From positions 39,904-53,259 of the forward strand of contig FR901634.1 in assembly GCA_000438015.1 (NCBI GenBank): DNA of 13,356 bases, given 5' to 3'. Shown here piece by piece: positions 13,318 through 13,356 of the stretch (positions within the stretch are counted from its first letter, which is position 1; every line of letters begins with the position of its first letter). Position numbers and translations under genes: made by a program. This stretch comes from Coraliomargarita sp. CAG:312 (GTDB taxonomy: Bacteria; Verrucomicrobiota; Verrucomicrobiia; Opitutales; Intestinicryptomonadaceae). The notes below the pieces were generated by a model. It did not search any database. It saw only the letters and a program-made list of their open reading frames with translations, and was not told where the DNA came from.

Positions 13318-13356
13318 CATTCAAGCATTTGGCTGCTTTTGCACATCGGCGCGCCG

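Overview
The window looks like chromosome from a Verrucomicrobiota-type bacterium, probably a gut or other glycan-degrading lineage of the Opitutales sort. The basis is family-level inference. There is a very long GreA-type protein (677 aa) of the kind known in the PVC group (Chlamydiae and Verrucomicrobia). There are also exported sugar-active enzymes (GH110-like, clan GH-A-like, exported TIM-barrel sugar isomerase, Tat-exported Gfo/Idh/MocA oxidoreductase), and most start codons follow A/T-rich leaders without a Shine-Dalgarno sequence. No tRNA, rRNA, CRISPR array, IS element or phage gene was seen.

Layout from left to right: a TspO/MBR membrane protein (minus) diverges from a TIGR01777-family SDR epimerase (plus). 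Next comes an exported xylose-isomerase-like TIM-barrel protein (plus), closed by a strong terminator at 2605-2637. A minus-strand run follows, in transcription order: RNase PH, a small C_GCAxxG_C_C-type cysteine protein, and an exported clan GH-A-like hydrolase. RNase PH diverges from a Bax inhibitor-1 family membrane protein (plus), which converges on rsmB (minus) across a bidirectional terminator at 6185-6225. rsmB diverges from the long GreA protein (plus), which ends in a textbook terminator at 9778-9805. The right end holds a GH110-like alpha-galactosidase and a Tat-exported Gfo/Idh/MocA oxidoreductase, both plus.

Two themes emerge. The first is housekeeping RNA metabolism: RNase PH, RsmB and GreA. 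Within it, rsmB is broken by an imperfect 29-bp tandem duplication (7369-7426) that shifts the reading frame between the NusB-like and methyltransferase domains. Removing one copy restores a 449-residue protein of normal RsmB size. This is the best-supported unusual observation in the window.

The second theme is envelope glycan catabolism. The GH110-like enzyme would release terminal alpha-1,3-galactose. The GH-A-like enzyme is an exported hydrolase of unknown specificity. The exported oxidoreductase and TIM-barrel isomerase/lyase resemble, by family, the components of oxidative 3-keto-glycoside cleavage routes. They are not in one operon, so a joint pathway is inference. I did not find a clearly new multi-gene defence or mobile system.
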